From Dendrobium chrysotoxum (taxonomy: Eukaryota; Streptophyta; Magnoliopsida; Asparagales; Orchidaceae): DNA of 64,000 bases. Shown here piece by piece: positions 10,860 to 22,190 of the stretch; positions within the stretch are counted from its first letter, which is position 1; each line of letters starts with the position of its first letter. A model generated the notes under the pieces. It saw nothing but the letters and a program-made list of their open reading frames with translations. It did no database searches and was not told the origin of the DNA. The stretch is from positions 34,149,591-34,213,590 of the forward strand of contig CM034300.1 in NCBI GenBank assembly GCA_019925795.1, given 5' to 3'. The translations under genes were made by a program, and so were the position numbers.

Positions 10860-11900
10860 GCAACTGATAAGATCCCTTTTGATATGCCATTTTTATCATG
10901 AACAGACCTTCAAAGTTGGTTCAAATTTATTTCCTGTCTTTTGATGGGCTAAAATGGGTCTTCATAGAGACAAAAATAGGTCTCCTATTTGCAAAGTTCT
11001 TGGATGAGCCAGCTTATCGTGTGTTTGAATCATCTTGGTTTTATATAATTCAAGGTTTTGTTGAGCTTATAAATGCTTCTCTTTTAAACCTTCAAGTTCT
11101 TCTAGTTTGAGTTTTGCATTCTTCTCTTCACTGATCTTAAAACTGGTAGCTATACATAATGAAGGTAGTTGTATCTCCAAAGGGAGAATAACCTCTGCTC
11201 CAAATACCAGAGCAAATGGCATAGGCTGAGTAGGAGTTCCTTATATGATTCTGTATTCCCACAAAGCCTCTCCTAACTTTTAATGTCATTGGCATTTGTT
11301 GCCATCCAGTATTTTCTTTAGAATTTGAGCTAAAATTTTATTAAAGGCCTCAAATAGTCAATTTGACTTGGGGTAATACACTATTGAGTATCTACAATTA
11401 ATGTTATGACATTTAGCAAAGTTATTTATCTTAGTGCTTTGAACTGATGGACTATTATCTAATATGATTCAACAAGGAATACCAAATCGATATATGATAT
11501 GTTGTTTAAAGAAGTTTAAAACATGGTGAGATTTGACTTTTCTCAAAGGAACTACTACTGTCCATTTTGAGAAGTAATATATATCTACTAAGATGAACTT
11601 ATATCCTCTCGAGGATGGCAAATGAATTGGATTAAAATTTTTGTACCCCAGCTTTTAAAAGTCTTTATAGCAACTATTGGGCGTAACATATTTCATAGTT
11701 GATGTAGAACCACACCGTGCACTTGGTATTGGTGAAAAAAACTTTCAATTTTCATGCAGTCTTTAATCATGGATGGCCAATAATAACCCATTCTTTTAAT
11801 TTTTATTTTCATCTTTGGATCTGATTGATGTGCACCACACAATCCAGCATGTACTTCTTCAAAAATTTTTATTACTTTTAATTTACTCAAACACCTTAAC
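10860..11900 (-). pseudogene. pol: Tat integrase remnant
   Basis: On the minus strand 11693-11890 keeps the N-terminal H2C2 region (EVHAGLCGAHQ, then KRMGYYWPSM). About 11110-11290 reads LGEALWEYRII then GTPTQPMPFALVFGAEV and LPLEI, the typical end of the Tat integrase core. 10880-11110 encodes the GDLVL-type C-terminal part in broken form. The catalytic core between is too decayed to confirm the three acidic residues. Integrase joins element cDNA to the host genome; this copy cannot work. Confidence 0.8.
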
Positions 11901-12244
11901 CATAATCAAATGATATTCTATATAAGATGTTGTTGATCAATGTTTATGATAAGGATCTTCTTTTGATTTGATCAACTGTCGATTTATCACAAGGGAGCTT
12001 ATTTTTTCACAGGTATTCGATGAAGGGCTTTCTCCAATCCATGACTTCATCTTCTAATGCTAAAATAATTTTAACCTCAGTGAGAGATTATCTATTTATA
12101 TATATTCAAGGTTTATGGGTGATAGAACCTAGTGACCTTGTACTTCTATTTTAATTGAATCTCCTTGAGGATAAGCCAAAGCTTTAGCTAACTTTGCTAA
12201 GGCAACTACTGTGGAATTATTTCCATGAGGAATCATGTATAATG
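11901..12244 (-). pseudogene. Tat RNase H to integrase linker
   Basis: About 340 bases between the second RNase H and the integrase H2C2 region. It falls where Tat polyproteins have a poorly conserved linker. No open frame or motif can be recognised. Confidence 0.35.
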
Positions 12245-12590
12245 TTACATTTTGAATTTTCCCAAGGCGAAGCATTGTATATTGATGATAAGGAACCAAT
12301 ATTTTTTTAGAACATGATATGTTCCAGTTATCTGATTAATCAGTAGTTGTGAATCTCCAAAAAATTTGATCTCTTGAATTTCATTCAAGATCATCAATTC
12401 TAACCTGATTATTAGTTCCTCATACTTAGCTTCATTATTTGTATAAGGTTCTGACAGATGGTAAGAGTCATACATTACACCCTTTTCTGGGGTAACAAAT
12501 ACTATACTGATTCTAGCATTTTTAGGGAAAATATGATCAGATGTTTCTTGTTGACTAGAAGTAGCACTATCAAAATAAAATTCCCAAATG
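12245..12590 (-). pseudogene. pol: Second (archaeal-type) RNase H of Tat element
   Basis: The minus-strand protein has LSEPYTNNEAKYEELIIRLEL followed by FFGDSQLLINQITG. This is the pattern of the additional RNase H that defines the Tat lineage (NNEAEY.AL and GDS..I..Q). Upstream a YFDSATSS stretch keeps the first acidic residue. Order in the element is RT, RNase H, this domain, integrase, which is diagnostic for Tat. The frame is interrupted at both ends, so it is a relic. Confidence 0.8.
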
Positions 12591-12639
12591 AAATTTTAAT
12601 TTAACTCTAAATTCATGATTTATTTATCTAGTAGCTCAT

Positions 12640-13020
12640 CATTGATTAGGAAATCATCTTGTACTAGATGTGTTGCAAAACAAATCTGCCACAACTTTCC
12701 CTTTTACTTGTCAAAAAGGAATAAGCATGATTTCAAATGGTGATAATATCATTAACCATCTAGTTATTCTTGATAGCATTGGATGAGTCAATAGATATTG
12801 TAACAAATTTATTCTGAACATTAGGTTTACTTTATGAGAGAGCATATAATATCTTAACTCCTTAGTAGTGAAGATTAAAGCTAAATAATGTTTCTCTATC
12901 AGAGGATAATTTACTTCAGTTGAAAGTAAACATCTATTTAAATAGTAAAGTACATTCTCTTTACCTTCCTCATTAACCTGAGGTGCCAAGAGATTCACTT
13001 AATGCTATAGCATATAAAAT
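12640..13020 (-). pseudogene. pol: Tat RNase H domain
   Basis: The minus-strand 95-residue frame at 12711-12998 has VLYYLNRCLLSTEVNY followed by IEKHYLALIFTTKELRYYM and LLQYLLTHP. These are hallmarks of the gypsy RNase H that follows RT (YYLSR.L...E.NY...EK..LAL.FA...LR.Y). The first catalytic region upstream of 13000 is not recognisable. It directly follows the RT at 13021-14090. Confidence 0.8.
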
Positions 13021-14090
13021 AAATAACTTCCCTAAAACGGGAGCAACTAATATTGGAGGATTTGTCAAATGCTTTCTAACAATTTTCATCCCACTTAAAA
13101 TGAGTGTCTTTCTTGCATAAAGCTGCAAATGGCTGGCATCTGCCTAAAAGATTTGATATAAGTTTTTTAAGGTATGCCAGTCGACCTTGGCTTCTTAACT
13201 GAGCAAGGCTTTCTGACAATGGAATTTCCATTATGGCTTTAATTTTTTTGGGTTTATCTCGATTCCTCGATGTCGGACAACAAACCTAAAAAATTTTCTG
13301 AAGTGACACCAAAAACACACATCAATGGACTCATTTTGAAGTCATGCTGGCATAATCTTTGAAAATTAATTCTTAGATCATATAAATGATCATCTCTTTC
13401 AAAACTTTTAACGACTAGTTATTGACATAACATTTCACTAGATAGAGGATTAGTTCATAAAAAATCCTCATTATTTCTCATTAATATGTTGTCATAGTAT
13501 TCTTTAATCCAAATGGCATGACTTTATAATAATACGATTCTATTAGTGTTCTGAAAACTATATACTTCTTATCCTTATGAGCCATTTTAATTTGGTTATA
13601 TCCAGATGAGCCATCCACAAAGGAAAATATTGCATGAGAGGAAGCAATATCAACCATTAGTTGTAGTATAGGTTAATTCAGACCTCTAAAATCAATGCAG
13701 AAATGAGGTTGACCATTCTTCTTCGTGATTGGAACGATTTTAGCTAACCAAGTTGAACATTGCTCCTCCTTGATAAAGCCTGCATCGATTCACTTTTTAT
13801 CTTTAGAAATCACTTATTGGTCTATATCAAGTTGCATTCGTCAAGGTTCTTATTTAATAGGAGCCATTCCTAGCTGAATTTCTAGCTTATGGATTGCTAT
13901 GTCTAGAGATAATCCAGACATTTCTTCATAACTCCTGGAAAAATAGTTCTTGAATTCTCTTAGTAGTTCTATCGTTTTCTTTGTGTCATCCTCATTCAAT
14001 AATAAGCTTCTGAAAATTGGACATGGGACTTCTTCATTTCCAAGATTTATTTATGTTAAATCATTAATTATAGATTAATCTCCTCTTCAA
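13021..14090 (-). pseudogene. pol: Tat reverse transcriptase, inactive
   Basis: Around 13660-13760 the minus strand reads WLAKIVPITKKNGQ then HFCIDFRGLN and, after a stop, LMVDIASSHAIFSFVDGSSGYN in pieces. These are RT motifs 1 to A, and the motif A aspartate is kept in FVDG. Where motif C (YVDD) should be, about 13419-13430, the frame reads LCQ and then a stop, so the catalytic pair is gone. Several other stops interrupt. The enzyme would copy element RNA into DNA. Confidence 0.8.
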
Positions 14091-14443
14091 GTTTTGGAGG
14101 TGCATCCCTAACTTCAGTGTCATCTAGAGCATTTGAAGTTTTTAAATAGAGTTTGTTATTTAACATCCATTAAAAAGAGACTCTTACACTCTAGATTATT
14201 CGATATGACTAAATAATATCCATCATCATCGAATGAGGCTAGAGTAGCAAAGCCAACATCTGATCTTGATATTTATTTATAATATTTCTTATCCCATAGG
14301 TATTTAATTTTTTTAGCTTCACCTCTAGTCTAATTTAACGGTGCTAAACCTTGCTTAGCAAATTTATTTACATAGTTTGAGTACCAATCAAAAGGAAGTT
14401 CTATTATTTTATCAATTAATGGATCATTGAGGGTCATATCAGT
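14091..14443 (-). pseudogene. Tat PR-RT linker, decayed part
   Basis: A continuation of the minus-strand polyprotein between RT and the more open linker segment at 14444-14779. No motif or long frame is visible. Confidence 0.35.
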
Positions 14444-14779
14444 TTATGTCATTTTAATGGTAGAGGGTACAAAGATATTATCTTTGGTGTTTAGGTTTAA
14501 AGGAAGAGAGGTTTTCCCCTCTAACCCTTTTACATCACTTTGAGAGAGTGGAGTATGGGTAATATTTTCCACATATTTTTGGAACCTCTCAATGGTAGGT
14601 ATATTTGAATCAGTTTCAATAGTGACTTGGACTCTACCCTCATCATCATTAGCTTCTATAGAAATCTCAAACTTTGGCTTCTTTGCATTGTTCCTATATT
14701 CTGCAATTTTTGGCTTTTTATTAATGCCACATGATTCTTCCTCCAAGTTAGATTCAAAATTGATATATATTATTGGCAC
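14444..14779 (-). pseudogene. Tat polyprotein segment between protease and RT
   Basis: A 111-residue open stretch, acidic and lysine-rich (for example EISIEANDDEGRVQVTIETD), with no catalytic motif. Its place between protease and RT fits the linker of Tat polyproteins. It is one of the longest open stretches left in this element. The opposite-strand frame at 14592-14789 is its shadow. Confidence 0.55.
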
Positions 14780-15489
14780 CTTTATTTGAACACTTTACTT
14801 TCATTTTCTTTTATTAATCTATTTTTTCATCCTCAACCTCTTCCTATAGATCGTTGAGCCATTCTATCACCTATATTTGAGGCAGGGGTAGGTGACCAAC
14901 AAAAATCATGTTCGAGATCAAAATGCTTTGCTTTTTTCATTTTCTTTTTCTTTTGCTTTCTTTTCTTTTACTTCTTCTTTGGCAATTTGATATTTTTATA
15001 GAAGGCGGCCTACTCTTTAGGCAGATAGTGTGAAGCATCTTCATATATACCAATTTCATAAATTAAAAATGGATAAAAATCACCCTTAATGCAATGCTCT
15101 ACTCCCTCATGAGACCATTTGATACATTGATGAATGGTGGAAGGCATCATTCTATATTCATGTAGCCTGGGTCTACCTAAAAGAGCATTAAAAGAAGCTT
15201 AAGAATCTATTATATAGAATTTGGCTTTGGGTTTTAGGTTTCCATCTCTAAAAGCAAGGTGATTGAACACAAAACACTCTCACTTTTTTATTAAACCCTT
15301 ACAACATTATTTTTCAAAACTGAGTTTGCGAGTATCCACCCTTAGGTATGGTAGAGTTTTAAGAGTCATAATGTTTACTGATGCACCCAGATTGATAAGA
15401 ATCCGAGATAATTTGAAATTGTCTATGTTCATAGATATATATAATAGATGATTATGATCTAGAGCTCCCAACAGCAAATTATTATCTAA
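14780..15489 (-). pseudogene. pol: Tat aspartic protease with lost active site
   Basis: At 15010-15250 the minus strand reads a decayed IIDS..SFNALLGRPRLHEY then PSTIHQCIKW, the conserved C-terminal half of gypsy proteases (Y..LLGR.WLH). At 15330-15400 the frame reads LSRILINLGASVNIM where an active enzyme has DSGAS. The catalytic aspartate codon at 15391-15393 now encodes asparagine. The protease would cut the Gag-Pol polyprotein. 14790-15000 is low-complexity and lysine-rich on the minus strand. Confidence 0.7.
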
Positions 15490-15784
15490 AATGTAATTTC
15501 TAAAAATTCCTTACAACTTAGTATTTCTTCAGACTATGTTGATGCTAATTGAGTCATACAGATCTCTGGATCAAGCTAAGCATTGATTAAAGCCTCCCTC
15601 ATTTCTATGGAAATAACCAAAGTATCAATAATACTCATTTTTGCATGTAGTTTTCTGAGATGTACTAATACATTATAATCCATTTTAGGAATATTTGAAT
15701 TAGCCAGATTTGAATTGGTATTGATGTTTTTGGATTATCAGCCACTTGTTTTCCTTTATTAGTTATGGATTTTGATAGTGGTAA
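15490..15784 (-). pseudogene. Tat gag-protease junction, left part
   Basis: A decayed minus-strand continuation upstream of the protease. It ends abruptly at the CACCT site where the Sirevirus inserted and resumes at 27657. Confidence 0.45.
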
Positions 15785-15789
15785 CACCT
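15785..15789. repeat. Target-site duplication, left (CACCT)
   Basis: CACCT directly before the LTR start TGTTGC is repeated at 27652-27656 directly after the right LTR end TTTCA. A 5-bp duplication is usual for LTR-retrotransposon integrase. Confidence 0.9.
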
Positions 15790-16059
15790 TGTTGCGAATT
15801 TGGTTTTAAGGGTTACGATTTTGATGATAGCAAACATTTTTATTTTTGGTTTTCTGTTTAATCTTTCAGGTATGCAGGATCAATTACAAGTTCAAGCCAG
15901 TCCAAGATTGAGTCAGTTTGTTTTAAAATTTAGGTCCAATGTACTATTTTTATCTTTATTGAGTCAAATGCTATGTAACTGATCCCCTACCTAAGTAACC
16001 TTACACACACACACTCAGGGGGGAGCTTGAGTGAATTAGAGTTCCTATTCATTTTTTGT

Positions 16060-16860
16060 TCAGATCGTCCTGGACTATCGCAATATCGTCCTGGACGATC
16101 CATTAAAAATAGAAACCCTAATTAGGATGATCATGTTAAGTCAGTTTGATTAAGCTAATCATCCTGGATGATCTCCATATCGTATAAGATGATAGGCTTA
16201 AATCAAAAATTCTCAACCGTCAGATTAAGTTAGGCAAGTTATATTTTAAGATATTTGGTCTGATCATCCAGGATAATACGTGTATCATCTAGGAAGATTT
16301 GTCACAATCATGCCTAAATTAGTCTAGTGATTAAGGAAATTAATTAATATTTAATTGATACAATCATATCATTCGGGATGATCTCAATATCGTTCGGGCC
16401 AATCATTACCGTCTAGTGCATTTCACCTATACGTCTAAAGCGGTGATCATGATGATTTTGGTTATTTTTGAACTAATCATACAGGACGATAGAGATATTA
16501 TCCTGGATGATCAGGTCATTTTAAGATCATCCTGCATGTTTCACCTGTACGTCTAGAGCGGTGCTCAGGATGATTTTGCCACTTTTTGAACTAATCGTAC
16601 AGAATGATAGATATATCATCCAGGATGATCAAGTCATTTTGAGATCGTCCAGCATAAGTTCCTTTAAATGACCAGAGCGATCTTCTGGACAAAATTCCTG
16701 ACTTACACTAATCATCTCGGATGATCGCAGAATCGTACGGGATGATATGAACAACTTTTTCCTACTAATCGTCTAGAAGAACCAGATCATCCAGGCTGAA
16801 ACAGGTGATTTTAAACTGATCGTACAGGATGATCTAGCGATCATCCTGGACTATATTGGT
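16060..16860 (+). repeat. Array of about 21 near-palindromes in left LTR
   Basis: Near-palindromes built on ATCGTCCTGGACGAT occur at about 16065, 16084, 16157, 16178, 16262, 16283, 16369, 16388, 16474, 16495, 16520, 16594, 16614, 16643, 16709, 16731, 16766, 16784, 16818 and 16838. Most are in pairs about 20 bases apart, and the first six pairs repeat at 92-120 base steps, so the array grew by tandem duplication. Much variation is CG to CA or TG. Position upstream of the probable TATA suggests U3 regulatory DNA; palindromes are a known Sirevirus LTR feature, but what binds them here is unknown. Confidence 0.85.
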
Positions 16861-17107
16861 CGACCAGTTGAGATTTAGGGAAATTTTTGAGCCCTCCTTT
16901 AAAAGATCTTTTTCTTCCAACAAGAAAGATCTTTTGCCACTTTCCTTTACAGAGAAACCCTAGAGAGAGAGAGAGTTTGGGAGAGAGAGAGGATCTTGTG
17001 AGGGGGAGTTTATGAGGGATTGACAAAGGTTGCTCCAAGCAAGGATCAGAGTCATCTTCTCCGCTCGTCGTCTCTTGTCTTGTCAGTGTTTTCTATGGGA
17101 GGATCGT

Positions 17108-17280
17108 TCGTAAGAAGATTCAAGTTCTCTGCCCGCTTCAGGAGGAAGCGAAAGGAGTTCAGGTTCTCTGCCTGCTTTAGGAGGAAGTGAAAGGAGTGCA
17201 AGTTTTTTGCATGCTTTAGGAGGAAGCGAAAGGAGTTCAGGTTCTCTGCCTCACCAGGTTGGTGGAAAGGAGTTTTGTAC
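17108..17280 (+). repeat. LTR minisatellite (36-39 bp unit)
   Basis: Four imperfect copies of a unit around GGTTCTCTGCCTGC plus AGGAGGAAGCGAAAGGAG. The right LTR has the same array at 27130-27300, and looser versions occur at 8295-8430 and 61090-61210. Reverse-strand translation gives a repeated leucine- and phenylalanine-rich peptide; this is a by-product of the repeat, not a gene. Confidence 0.75.
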
Positions 17281-17623
17281 AAGCTTCTTCGCCTTGCTGT
17301 GGGAGCAGAACGAGAGTCACTTTTGTGTTAGTGTAATACCCGGAGGGGAGGCTCCGGGGAGTGGACGTAGGTCAATTTAATCGAACCATTATAAAATTTG
17401 GTGTATTATTTCTGATTATTTTCTACACTTTACTATTCTATTATTATCTGCTTGGGTGAAATCTGTGGTTGATCTTTTATTTCTGTGTTTACTTGTTTCT
17501 ACTGCAAATTACCGAAAAGATCTTTCCTGTTGCTCACGAATTTTTATATAATCAATTCACCCCCCTCTTGGTTAGCCTCAGGACTAGTTCATCAGGGCTT
17601 AACAACCCTATCGAACTTTCAAA

Positions 17624-17638
17624 TGGTATCAGAGTGGG
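17624..17638 (+). other. Primer-binding site (initiator tRNA-Met)
   Basis: TGGTATCAGAGTGGG lies two bases after the LTR end and matches the complement of the plant initiator tRNA-Met 3' end, TGGTATCAGAGC, with only the last base changed. This is the standard PBS of plant Ty1/copia elements. Confidence 0.9.
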
Positions 17639-17676
17639 ATTAAAAAATTAAGTTTGAAAACTTTTAAATTTGATCC

Positions 17677-19468
17677 ATGGCTAACTTTGGTAATCATAAT
17701 AGTGCTGAAGGTTATTCAATTACACGACTGCCATTATTTGATAACATACCTTTTGATTTTTGGAAAACTCGCATGTCCACTTTTCTTCAATCTATAGATT
17801 ATCGCATGTGGATGCTTGTTAAAGATGGCTATGAACCACCTTTTAGAATGGTTAACAATGTTAAAATTGAACTATCTTTCACTGATTGGAATTTTGATGA
17901 TCATGACTTAGCCCAACTAAATGCCAAATGTTTAAACAATTTTTTCTGTGCTTTAAAATCTGAAGATTACATACGTGTTTCTACATGTACAACTGGTAAA
18001 GAAATTTGAGATAGATTATGCATCACTTATGAAGGTATAACTGAAGTCTAACAGTTTAGGTTAAATATATCACAGCATGACTATGAATTTTTTCACATGA
18101 AACCTACTGAGTCTATTTCTGAAATGTATACGAGGTTTACTTAAATTGTCACTTCTTTGTATGCTTTAGGAAGAGAACTTACAAACTATAAAAAAGTGAA
18201 CAAGATTTTGAGATGTTTACCTTCTTCGTTTGATGCTAAGATAACTGCAATTATTGAATCGAAAGATTTGAATAATTATTCTATTGATAACTTACTTGGG
18301 TCACTCATTGCTTACGAGCAAGGGGAGAAACAACGATGGCTTGATGCAGGTGAGAAGAAGAAGGAGAAAACTGTGGTGTAGAAGGCCAACGATACTGACA
18401 CTGATTCTTCCGGGTCTGATAGCGATGATGTTGCCTTAATCACTAGGCAATTCAAAAGTTTTCTAAGGAAGAAACATAAGAACTTTCAGAATTAGAACAA
18501 GGGTAAGTCCAGTAAAAATTTAAAAGGTTCATCTGATACTGTTTATTTTGAATGCAGGAAGCCTGGACACATTAACGTTGATTTTCCTACACTTAAAGGT
18601 CACCCAAACAAGGAGAATGGTGAGGAGAAACCCAAGTTCAAGAAGGACAAGAAGCGGATTCAAAAGGTATTTTGGGCAGATTCTGCATCCGACTCCTCTG
18701 AGACTGAAGCTGAAGAGGAGGAAACTAACTTGTGTTTGATGGAAGTTGATCATCCTGGTCAGTCTGACCAGGAAGAGATATGTAAGCTTACTTACGATCA
18801 ATTATTTGAAGTGTCTGAAAGAATTCATGCATCGTATAGGAAACTTAAGAAAACTCATGCTAGCCTGAAACTAGAATTTCTGAATTTACAAAGAGAGAAT
18901 AAAATTTTGATTAAAGATCATTTCACTGTTGATTGAAATCACATGTCACTACTTGATGAATTTGATGAGTTGAACAAAAAGCATTCTGATTTAATTGTTG
19001 AGCCTGATTTATTAAAAAACCATGCATATTGATTGAGAAAGAGCTTTTAAGGAATTAGACAACATGGCATGTGAAGTGGAGAGTAGTAATGGAGCGTTGA
19101 AATTTGAAATTGTAAGTCTTAACAAGGAGAATGAATTTTTAAGAGTAAAAATTACTGCTTTTGAGAAAAATGAAAGACCTCCTACTTTTGCACAGTTTTA
19201 TGCACCTCTACCTTTTGAAGAATCTATTTCAAAATCATCAAAGCATGTTTCATACAAACCTAAGAAGAGGCACTATCACCCACATAGATTAGTTAACCCT
19301 TTTCTTGGTGTTAGATGTTTTTCTTGTGGCATGTTAGGACACATCTCCTATACTTGCATTATTCACCGTAGTATACATTGGGTGTGGAGGCCCAAATTGC
19401 CTGTTTCACAGCATAGCACACATGAATTGTATTCTTCTTTTCATAAGAAGGAACCCAAACTTATTTAG
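17677..19468 (+). pseudogene. gag: Sirevirus gag, broken
   Basis: The ATG at 17677 begins 39 bases after the PBS. The N-terminal half has the copia gag pattern (LPLFDNIPFDFWKTRM, then KILRCLPSSFDAKITAI). The frame stays the same from 17677 to about 19020 but has stops at 18007 (TGA), 18049, 18142, 18379 (TAG) and later, several where Trp or Gln codons are expected. A shift near 19030-19064 moves it by one base. A first zinc knuckle near 18550 is damaged (FECRKPGHINVDF), while a second near 19315 is intact (CFSCGMLGHISYTC, CX2CX4HX4C). A coiled-coil-like stretch lies at 18780-18920. Gag would form the particle and bind RNA. Confidence 0.88.
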
Positions 19469-19500
19469 GTTCCTAAATCTGACATTTGATGATTTTGTAG

Positions 19501-19827
19501 TTGTGCTCTCTCACAAGACCTCGTGAGAGCATGTGGTACCTAGACAGTGGATGTTCAAGACACATGACTGGAGATGCAAATCAGTTCATTTCACTGGAGG
19601 CCAGGGCTGGAGGCAAGGTTACACTTAGAGACCACACCACCAGGAGGGTGGTAGGAGCAGGTATAATTGGTGATTCAAAGAATTTCATGATTGATAATGT
19701 TTTACTTGTAGATGAATTAAAACACAACCTACTGAGCATCAGTCAACTCTGTGATAAAGGATACAACATCAAATTCCTGCCCACTTGCTACATTTTAAGC
19801 TTAAATGAAAAAAATATTTTACAGGGA
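19501..19827 (+). pseudogene. pol: Sirevirus aspartic protease
   Basis: The 109-residue stretch contains MWYLDSGCSRHMTGD, the copia protease active site (DSG), and LLSISQLCDKGYNIKF at its end. The active-site motif is intact. The frame differs from the preceding gag part, and a TAA at 19828 follows ILQG. The enzyme would cleave Gag-Pol. The scrap at 35262-36475 has the same region in worse condition. Confidence 0.88.
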
Positions 19828-19830
19828 TAA

Positions 19831-20880
19831 AGGATCAATAATGTCTACATACTGGATGTAAGTTGCTTTAAAGCTGATAATTCAATTTGCTTAAAAACTA
19901 CTGCTGATCAGTCTTGGTTGTGGCACAGGAGATTATGTCATGACAGCATAAAACCCTTAGAAGAGTCACCCAAAAGGACTTAGTTAGTGGTGTCCCCAAG
20001 CTTAAGTTCACTAAGGACCATCTATGTGATGCCTGTCAATTAAGGAATCAAGTCTAGTCCTCCTTTCACTCCATTAAGGACATTAGCACCTCTATACCTT
20101 TAGAAGTCCTTCACATGGATCTCTTTGGACCCATTAGCACTGCCAACTTAGGGGGGAATGTCTATGGTTTTGTGATTATTGATGATTACTTGAGGTTCAC
20201 TTGGATTAAATTTTTGTCACATAAATCTGAGTCATTTGATGAATTTAAGTCTTTCTCCACTTGGATTCATAGGAAGTTAGGTTATGAGATCTTGACTATT
20301 CATAGTGATCATGGTGGAGAGTTTAAAAATGTGAAGTTTGGAAATTTTTATGAGGAGCAAGGGATTAGTCACAATTTTTTAGCTCCTAGGACCCCTCGGC
20401 AGAATGGGGTAGCTGAAAGGAAGAATAGGACCTTAGTGGAAGTCGCTAGAGCCATACTTGCTGAGTATTCACTTCCAAAATACTTTTGGGCTGAAGCGGT
20501 GAACATTGCCTGTTATGTGCTGAATAGGGTAAATGTTAGATCCAATCTAAATAAGACACCATACGAGATCATTAAGGGTAGAACTCCAAACCTGTCCCAC
20601 CTCCATGTCTTTGGCTGTAAGGTTTTCATTCTGAATAATGGGAAGTCATCCTTAGGAAAATTTGACCCCAAATCTAATGAAGGAGTGTTCTTAGGCTATT
20701 CTAGGATGGGGAAATCCTTTAGGGTGTTTAATAAGAGGACTTTTGTGGTGGAAGAGATAACTCATATGGTGTTTGATGAATCTGATCCTAAGGAGACTAG
20801 AGTTGAGGAAGAAGAAAAGGTAGGAGAGATTACCCAAGGGGTTAAAAATGTAAATCTGGAGGAAAGAGTAGAACCTCAAA
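19831..20880 (+). pseudogene. pol: Sirevirus integrase
   Basis: 19831-20114 is the pre-integrase zinc region (WLWHRRLCHDS) with at least one frame change. The core at 20115-20900 is open for 261 residues: MDLFGPIST, VIIDDYLRFTW, IHSDHGGEFKN and TPRQNGVAERKNRT hold the D, D and E of the DDE triad. The copia-type end LHVFGCKVFILN...KFDPKSNEGVFLGYS follows. It is the least damaged catalytic domain in this element. It would insert cDNA and make the 5-bp duplication. Confidence 0.92.
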
Positions 20881-22190
20881 ACATATTGCCTAGATATTAG
20901 AGATATTCTTTGAGTCGTCCTAAAGAACTGATCTTAGGAGACCCTTCTGAAGGTGTTAGGACTAGGCATGGACTTAGGAAGGAAGTAAACCACTCTGCCT
21001 TTATCTCAATGACAGAGCCCACCAACATTAATCAAGCCCTTTCTGATGAGTTTTGGATCTTAGCTATGTAAGAAGAATTGAATCAATTTGTAAGGAATGA
21101 TGTTTGGGAGTTAGTAGAAAGACCTAGGAATCAAAGTATAGTGGGAACCAAGTGGGTCTTTAAGAATAAGATGAATGATTCCGGTGTGGTGGTTCGAAAT
21201 AAGGCAAGATTGGTGGCTAAGGGGTATAATCAGATTGAAAGGATTAATTTTGAGGAGACCTTTTCCCCTGTAGCTAGATTGGAAGCCATTAGGGTGTTAC
21301 TATCCTTTGCCTGTTATAAGGGGTTTAAGCTGTTTCAAATGGATGTCAAGAGTGCCTTTTTAAATGGGGTAATAAAAGAAGATATTTTTGTAGAACAACC
21401 CTCAAGTTTTGAGAGTTTCTAATGTCCAAATCATGTTTAAAAATTAAAAAAGGCCTTATATGGATTGAAACAGGCACCTAGAGCTTGGTATAAGAGGCTT
21501 AGCACATTCCTGTTAGAAAGAGAGTTTGTTAAGAGGAGCGTAGACACCACCCTTTTTCTGAGGAGAATAGGGGATGACTTACTCATTGTCCAGATCTATA
21601 TTGATGATATAATTTTTAGATCTTCTAATAAATATTTATGTGATGAGTTTTCTAAAATAATGAGTAAGGAGTTTGAGATTAGTATGATGGGAGAATTGTC
21701 TTACTTTTTAGGGTTTAGCACAAGGCAAATGTATGATGGAACCTTTCTCAATCAATCTAAATACACTAAGGACATTTTGAAGAAATATGAAATGGATAAA
21801 GCCAAGCCAATCAACACTCGCATGAGCTCCTCTGTTCAGTTAGATAAGGATTCAAGTTAAAAATTTGTTGATCAGAAGAGGTATAGGGGAATAATTGGAT
21901 CACTGCTTTACCTGACAGCTAGCCGACCTGATATTATGTTTAGTGTTTATCTTTATGCTAAGTTTCAGGCTGATCCTAAAGAGTCCCACCTGACTACTGT
22001 TAAGAGAATTCTTAGATATCTTTTAGGGACCCGAAACCTAGGAATCTGGTACCCTAGGCACAACACCTCTTTTGAGATTATTGGATATTCTGATTCTGAC
22101 TTTGCAAGGTGTAGGGTGGATAAAAAAAGTACTTCTAAAACTTATCAATTTATAGGGCAATCTTTAGTCTCCTGGTCTAGTAAAAAATAG
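20881..22190 (+). pseudogene. pol: Sirevirus reverse transcriptase
   Basis: It is in the same frame as the integrase, interrupted by stops at 20898 (TAG), 21069 (TAA), 21420 (TAA), 21858 (TAA) and 22188 (TAG). Motifs: WVFKNKMN, ARLVAKGYNQ, FSPVARLEAIRVLLSFA, FQMDVKSAFLNG (motif A aspartate), LKQAPRAWYKRL and QIYIDDIIF (the YVDD box as YIDD). All catalytic residues survive; only nonsense changes disable it. It would copy the RNA genome. Confidence 0.92.

Larger units (their letters stand above)
15790..17621 (+). repeat. Left LTR of the Sirevirus
   Basis: It runs from TGTTGC to CTTTCA and pairs with 25863-27651. Landmarks in order: a TTTTGATGATAGCAAAC block near the start, a CACACACACACTC run (16003), a long palindrome array (16060-16860), a GA run (about 16964-16992), a 36-39 bp minisatellite (17110-17280), a GGGGAGTGGACGTAGGTCA block (17356), a possible TATA box in ACTATAAAATTTG (17388-17398) and a C-rich TTCACCCCCCTCTTGG block near the end. 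It holds promoter and polyadenylation signals for the element RNA. Confidence 0.93.

Noticed and set aside
15263..15451. 62-residue plus-strand ORF
   Set aside because: Antisense shadow of the Tat protease, whose NLGASVNIM motif is on the other strand.
16060..16860. Palindromes as transcription terminators or tRNA-like structures
   Set aside because: No T-run follows them, they are regularly paired and lie upstream of a TATA-like box; no tRNA A/B box is visible.
17052..17282. Minus-strand ORF with repeated LNSFRFLLK units (also 27080-27310)
   Set aside because: By-product of the LTR minisatellite; a similar frame occurs in both LTRs because they are copies.
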